DNA of 64,000 bases from Oegoconia quadripuncta (Eukaryota; Arthropoda; Insecta; Lepidoptera; Autostichidae): the NCBI GenBank assembly GCA_949316235.1, contig OX438747.1, forward strand, positions 27,718,618 to 27,782,617, written 5' to 3'. The notes below the pieces were generated by a model, which saw only the letters and a program-made list of their open reading frames with translations, was not told the origin of the DNA and ran no database searches. Below, piece after piece: positions 59,467 through 64,000 of this stretch. The translations under genes and the position numbers were made by a program. The first letter of the stretch is position 1, and every line of letters starts with the position of its first letter.

Positions 59467-59770
59467 TATAACAATAACCTTTTCGTCACAGTACATTTTT
59501 GAAAATCTAATTTATGTCAAAAAAAATATACCATCATTTAGGAAAAATAGTGATAAACATGATGTCAATACAAGAAATAAAGATAAACTTCCAGGTCACA
59601 TAAGTCGCCTCCGCAAAGTCAGTAATTCATACAAAGGGTTATGAATACGCTTTCAATAAAGTTAAAGATACTATAAAACAGAAACTTATTAAAAAATATC
59701 AGACTATTTAGATGATCATCATCCCTGGACATGATCAGATCGTTCGTATGCCAGGATATTTCACAATTGA
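59467..59770 (+). pseudogene. LINE fragment, right flank of the mariner target
   Basis: Reads '[20 protein letters not shown]' and 'VNTRNKDKLPGHISRLRKV', the LINE-Z-type C-terminal region. Decayed after 59640. Confidence 0.8.
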
Positions 59771-59814
59771 TAATGAAACATAAAAACCTTTATGTAAAAT
59801 CAAAGCCTAATTTT

Positions 59815-59962
59815 AAAAGAGCAACCCTTCGAGTTTCTTGCTTGTTCTTCTCAGGGGAAAATTGCATTTTGAACAAGCAGTAACATCTTAAAAAATTTAA
59901 AATTTGCCTATTTTAAGTGTACTCTATGTACCTACAAAATAAAGCATTTTTGACTTTGACCA
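59815..59962 (+). repeat. LINE 3'-UTR fragment
   Basis: Inverted relative to 23848-24050; ends 'acaaaataaagcatttttga'. Confidence 0.75.
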
Positions 59963-60700
59963 GCTAAATAGTATGTACCAGCATCGCTTTAACCCTTTGC
60001 CCCCATCGCCCAATCACCCTGTATACTTTCATTTCACTATGACCTATTTGTATAATTTCCCACCGATTGGCTGAACGCCAAGCTGAAGATGCAAGACCTG
60101 ATAAATAAATACGTATCTATCGCTATTTAAAAACTCATTTTACGACGCGAAAGTTATCGATACTGCTTACTGACTGACGTCATGGACGTGTGAAAACCAC
60201 TGACTGTTCTGCAGATGGGTGACACCACAACCCATTATTATGGCCAGCGCCAAAACAGAACACGGATGGTGACCCGTGTTCTTCATACACGGCTATACCC
60301 AGATCTAACTTAATCCTTTTATATGTAGCTCTAGGTATAGCTGTGTGACCTTCCCACCTCACCTATGCCCGGCTGGGTCGAGTCACGAGGTGTATATGTA
60401 GAGAAGGGGCGGGACAGCTCAGGCCAGGGTCAAAACAGAACACGGATCACCACACCAACTTATTTATTGCATGAAACTGGTCGTACAGAGGATCGAAAGG
60501 GCCTTAAAACTAAAAAAAAACGATTAAAATAACGGTCCGACTGAGTTGAAATCTGGAAATCAATGTGCCAAAAAAAGGATCCGTCAGTTCATCAGTCAGT
60601 CAGTCAGTTTAAAATTTCGAATTTGAACTCTAATAACCCAAACCCACCAATGAGTATCAGCTCAGAAGAACGACACCGTTACAGCTGTGTACATCCACAG
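59963..60700. other. Unassigned
   Basis: 'caaaacagaacacggat' occurs twice (60253 and 60431) and 'acccgtgttcttcatacacgg' forms a small hairpin. No gene recognised. Confidence 0.35.
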
Positions 60701-60719
60701 ACAGACATGGGCTTTAAAC

Positions 60720-60940
60720 TTTTTAATTTTTTTGTCGTCGGGGGGTTAAACCGAGTAGCCAGAGGGCCACTATCGGCAGAGGCCGATACCTCAACCGCTT
60801 TCTCATGATAGGAAATCCATCTATCTTCGTCTCTGCAACCAAGTCATTAGAGAAGGAATTCGAGTCTTTAATTTGGATGCGCCTCATTAATTTATTTTGC
60901 GCAATAAAGAGTATTTGTATTGTATTGTAATTTTGATCTA
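60720..60940 (+). repeat. LINE 3'-end fragment
   Basis: Ends 'gcaataaagagtatttgtat', like the other AATAAAGTGT-family ends. The body differs, so it may be a related subfamily. Confidence 0.5.
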
Positions 60941-61186
60941 GTGCTATCTTTATTTCTGTAGCTATGTTAACCGCTTCCAAATGTCAATTTCTAAATTTAA
61001 TTTGATCGGTAATCGAATCCGGTATATTTTAGCGCTGAAGGATGGTCGGTCGTAAGCCGCTGGAATACAAAAATGCTTGATGGCATAGTTGTGATGGAGA
61101 TCGGGTGATCCTTTGAAAATGCCTGAAAACACGTAGTCACTGGGAAATGGGGTTGTCAAATGGACGGGACTTAGCTATTTTATCCA

Positions 61187-61485
61187 GGCCTCCGTGGCTC
61201 AATGTAAACAACATTGGGTTTACGATTCGGAGGTCGCGGGTTCGATCCCCAGCGGGGTACATGTTTTGGTTGGTGGTAGGGCATTTTAATGTCCGCCTGG
61301 CTATCTACCACCATCTTACCTAAATCGGCCGCCATACAGCAATGTTAATAGCATTGTTGTGTTCCGGTTGTCAGAGATGTGTTGGGGTTTCCGGGTCAGT
61401 ACGCTTCCACCTTCGACCTCATCTTCACTTAACATCAGGTGTAATTGAGGTCAAGTACCAACCCGTTATGCATTAAAAAAAAAGG
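61187..61485 (+). repeat. SINE-B copy with deletions
   Basis: Perfect head and B box. About 45 bp is missing from the body ('agataagatagccagtcccc' is lost). A tail at 61472-61482. Confidence 0.88.
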
Positions 61486-62239
61486 TATTTCAAAGTGTCC
61501 AGAGTCCCGGTTTGAAGCAGAATGTCTTCCGCTAAATAGAATTTTAATGCAAGGAAGAGATTTGTTATTTTTTGAACGTCGAAGAAAATAATTGTTCTAA
61601 TTTTAAATCATTCCTAATAAACAAAAAGGAGTATTTCATTGATTGATTTATCAATTTTTTTTAAACAGAAAGGGCTTGATTGATTGGTTGCGGTAAAAGC
61701 AAGTGTAATTGTGTACCATATTAACTATATCCAAACAAATAATTCACCAAAGACGTAGCAATAATAAGGAATTTCATTGTTTTTATTTCACGGAAATTTA
61801 GTTATTTCTGTTCCAATCTGGGAATCGAACCAGCTACCTCGGTTTTATAAAACCCGTTGTGTTCAACTAAAGTATGTTTAACTTTACGACGTTCCCCCTC
61901 CCTCTTTTAGTCCTCCCATATCCAATAAGCGTCCGCCCAAGTACCAGGCGGTCATAATCGCGAAGAGTGTTTCGTTCACACAAAGAACGGGGTCGGCGAC
62001 CTTTAGCGTTACGGGCGAGACGTCTAGGTTTTTGACCTTCACCGTGAGGTAGATCTGAAACGGATCGAAGAAAGATTTGTTGTGCTATGGGTGCCTGGTA
62101 CTTTCACATTATGTAAACTATGTAGATATAATTTTTCTTCTACTACAGTAGTCTTTTTACCTGAAGAGAGGGTTGTGTTTTTCGCGCGTATGTATGTAGG
62201 ATTCTTTACTTGCGACTTAGCACCCAAACGGATGGTTGT
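61486..62239. other. Unassigned, with a tRNA-like scrap
   Basis: On the minus strand near 61805-61835, GGTTCGATTCCCAGATTGG is a B-box-like relic. A minus-strand frame of 79 codons (62039-62278) is free of known repeats over most of its length, but no splice signals or family were recognised. Confidence 0.35.
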
Positions 62240-62366
62240 CAAAGTCAAAAATGCTTTAATTAGTATACACTTAGTCAATTTTCCATTTTTTGAGCTGCTG
62301 CTTGTTCAAAAGGCAATTTATCCCCTGAGAAGAACAATCAAGAAACTCGACGGGTTACTCTTTTAA
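62240..62366 (-). repeat. LINE 3'-UTR fragment
   Basis: 'gtcaaaaatgcttta' to 'gaacaatcaagaaactcgac'. Followed directly by a SINE-B head. Confidence 0.7.
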
Positions 62367-62426
62367 TCGCGACCTCCGAATCGTAAACCCTATGTTGTTT
62401 ACATTGAGCCACGGAGGCGGTTAAAA
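62367..62426 (-). repeat. SINE-B head fragment
   Basis: Only the tRNA-like head remains ('gcgacctccgaatcgtaaac' to 'gagccacggaggcgg'). Confidence 0.8.
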
Positions 62427-62839
62427 TTCAGCCGAAAATTGTTGGACTTCATACTAAAGTGGTTTTAGAATGGTTTACTTTGGGGTAATCGAAAATTTTA
62501 TGATCGAATTCGACTTATGGTTACTCGGGGAAAGTTGTTCGTAATCAAGACGTCACCAGTAAACAGGAATTACACGCATTAAATTTCGCCCTGTATATAC
62601 GTGCTTTTAGACTTATAAAAATACATTATTAATAAATATTTATATATAATATTAAATACTTATAAAGATAATGCAACTAGCGACGGTAACTCGTCTGCTC
62701 TGGGTGCGACAGTAAACCAGCGCTGAACTCTTAAAAGCTCAGCATATAGCTGAGTCGTTTCCCTTTCGCTGCTGCGACACTTATCTGAGTGTTCTGTTAT
62801 TTTACTTGCCTAACAATTTGTGGTATATGTGTCAAAGTG

Positions 62840-63150
62840 GCGAATAAACTGTTTCTTTCTTTCTTTATTTCATTCATAATCTATAAATAGGCTGACTTAG
62901 TTACTTAGATAACTTGAGATAGTGTTCCTTTAGTCGAGTTTTAAAAATGAGTAGGGATTGGCTATCGCGTATATCAGCGGGAAGTGCATTCCATAATCTG
63001 ACTGCATTCATGGATGAGTAATTGTAAAATTCCGTAGTCGGAGTAGTAACTGACCATGCACTATACAAATACTGGTTTACTCTAGGTGTTACAGATAGCT
63101 CACTGTGCAGAGCGTGCACGAAGGCAGAAGAGGGAACCGCGCACGTCATT
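62840..63150 (-). pseudogene. LINE C-terminal remnant
   Basis: Reads 'PRVNQYLYSAWSVTTPTTEF', 'AVRLWNALPADIRDSQSLLI', 'FKTRLKEHYLKLSK' and a stop, followed by a (TTTC)n tail at 62852-62870. 5'-truncated. Confidence 0.75.
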
Positions 63151-63310
63151 TTTTTTTGACACGGGGAAACGCGTTACGCGTACCGCTCGTCGGGGAGACG
63201 GCGGATACCCACTAAAACCCCGCGGCCACCTTCTTCGGCAGCAGTAGGGAGGACCTGGGAACGCATAAGCTGCTCCAGGCCAGGTGTAAGTGACCTATCC
63301 ACCCGCGACA
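63150..63310 (-). repeat. GC-rich LINE-like fragment
   Basis: Shares 'atacccactaaaaccccgcg' with 42640-42665. Abuts the preceding LINE at a T-run. Confidence 0.5.
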
Positions 63311-63694
63311 TCAGTATTTTTATTAGTTGGTTTGTCTGGATGATAATAACCCCTTGTATATATACTCCGGGTGGTTTTCTAGAATTTTCGATTTATCGTT
63401 GCGATAGGTAAAGCCTTTATTTAATAATAAGAATAATAAAAGGTATTTATTTATCACAAAAAAGAAAACACAAGCATACATAGAATTGGGAACCACAGTA
63501 TTGGGACTCAGCAGTGTTGCTGATTTTCAGTCCCCCCCTGCAGAGTAGTTGCTGCCACCAAAGAAAGTATGGGCGACTTTCCAATGGCTAACAATTTTTT
63601 TATTTTTATTTTTATGCTTAGGCGTGGCTCTGGACAATGTAGAAATTAAATTGAAATCTAAGAAATAAGAGACCCCATCTGTTACCGCCATCTT
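63311..63694. other. Unassigned
   Basis: AT-rich, with no repeat or gene recognised. Confidence 0.35.
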
Positions 63695-63890
63695 TCGAGC
63701 CGGACTTCCGGCAGCGATATTCCCGAACGAGTACGACATTGGAACCTTCAAGAAACGAGCCTACACCTTCCTCAAAGGCCGGCAACGCATCTGTGACCCT
63801 TTTGGTGTTGCGGGTGTCCATGGGAGGCGGTGATTGCTTTCCATCAGGTGACCCGCATGCTCGTTTGCCGCCCTCTCATATAAAAGCTAC
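63695..63890 (+). repeat. LINE-R 3' end
   Basis: Plus-strand copy; 'cggcaacgcatctgtgaccc' to 'ccgccctctcatataaaa'. Confidence 0.8.
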
Positions 63891-64000
63891 TTTGAACTAC
63901 CTTACTAAGCGATCAGAATATCGCCCACTAGAACTAAAAAAAAATAAAATAATTTTTTTTATATTATTAGCGTAATAAAGTACAAATAGTTTCAATTTTC

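Noticed and set aside
62039..62278. 79-codon minus-strand frame as a possible exon
   Set aside because: Partly overlaps a LINE 3' UTR, with no acceptor or donor pair in phase and no family match.

Overview
The window is eukaryotic, almost certainly from a moth or butterfly. Genes are split by GT-AG introns, there are no operons or ribosome binding sites, and roughly two thirds of the sequence is transposable element (TE). The TE repertoire is typical of Lepidoptera: tRNA-headed SINEs, 5'-truncated LINEs, Helitrons ending in CTAG, long-TIR MITEs, a Tc1/mariner-like element and a Ty1/copia element. The species cannot be named from sequence alone.

Host genes. (1) 2426-3352, minus: an intact 308-aa single-exon gene of uncertain family. 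(2) 3939-7047, plus: a two-exon gene for a 103-aa XTBD (XRN2-binding domain) protein, head to head with gene 1. (3) 13812-37703, minus: a complete 13-exon Skp2 gene (F-box plus leucine-rich repeats, 518 aa). I assembled it by hand; every splice site is GT-AG and every phase is consistent. It was not visible as one reading frame because its exons are 67-172 bp and lie in about 22 kb of TE-filled intron. (4) 39562-39601, plus: a probable first coding exon of another gene behind a GC-rich promoter.

Repeat vocabulary used below. SINE-A: about 260 bp, tRNA-like head ending CGGGTTCGAATCCCGCTAGG, T-rich tail. SINE-B: about 330 bp, tRNA-like head with GTGGCTCAATG and GGGTTCGATCCCC, poly-A tail. LINE-Z: CR1/jockey-like LINE 3' ends encoding a 'RFYNK' C-terminus. 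LINE-R: 3' ends encoding a 'FLKGRQRIC' C-terminus. T-elements: short terminal-inverted-repeat elements T1 to T6. D-repeat: a dispersed element of unknown class.

Layout. 1-2.4 kb: SINE and LINE debris. 2.4-7.1 kb: genes 1 and 2 with repeats in the intron. 7.1-13.8 kb: MITEs, a LINE interrupted by a SINE, and unassigned AT-rich DNA. 13.8-37.7 kb: Skp2, with a 3.2-kb Helitron (20211-23423), an inverted copy of one exon, and many SINE and LINE insertions abutting splice sites. 37.7-47.4 kb: promoter region, then MITEs, SINEs and LINE ends. 47.4-59.5 kb: a Russian-doll composite. A mariner-like element with 268-bp TIRs (47403-59466) carries an intact Ty1/copia element inside its transposase gene (48460-52917) and an intact 5.5-kb LINE inside its right TIR (53799-59276). 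59.5-64 kb: LINE and SINE fragments.

The most novel item is in the 5.5-kb LINE. Between ORF1 and the endonuclease/reverse-transcriptase ORF2 lies a third 207-codon frame with four hydrophobic segments. It starts 10 nt after the ORF1 stop and overlaps the ORF2 start by 17 nt.
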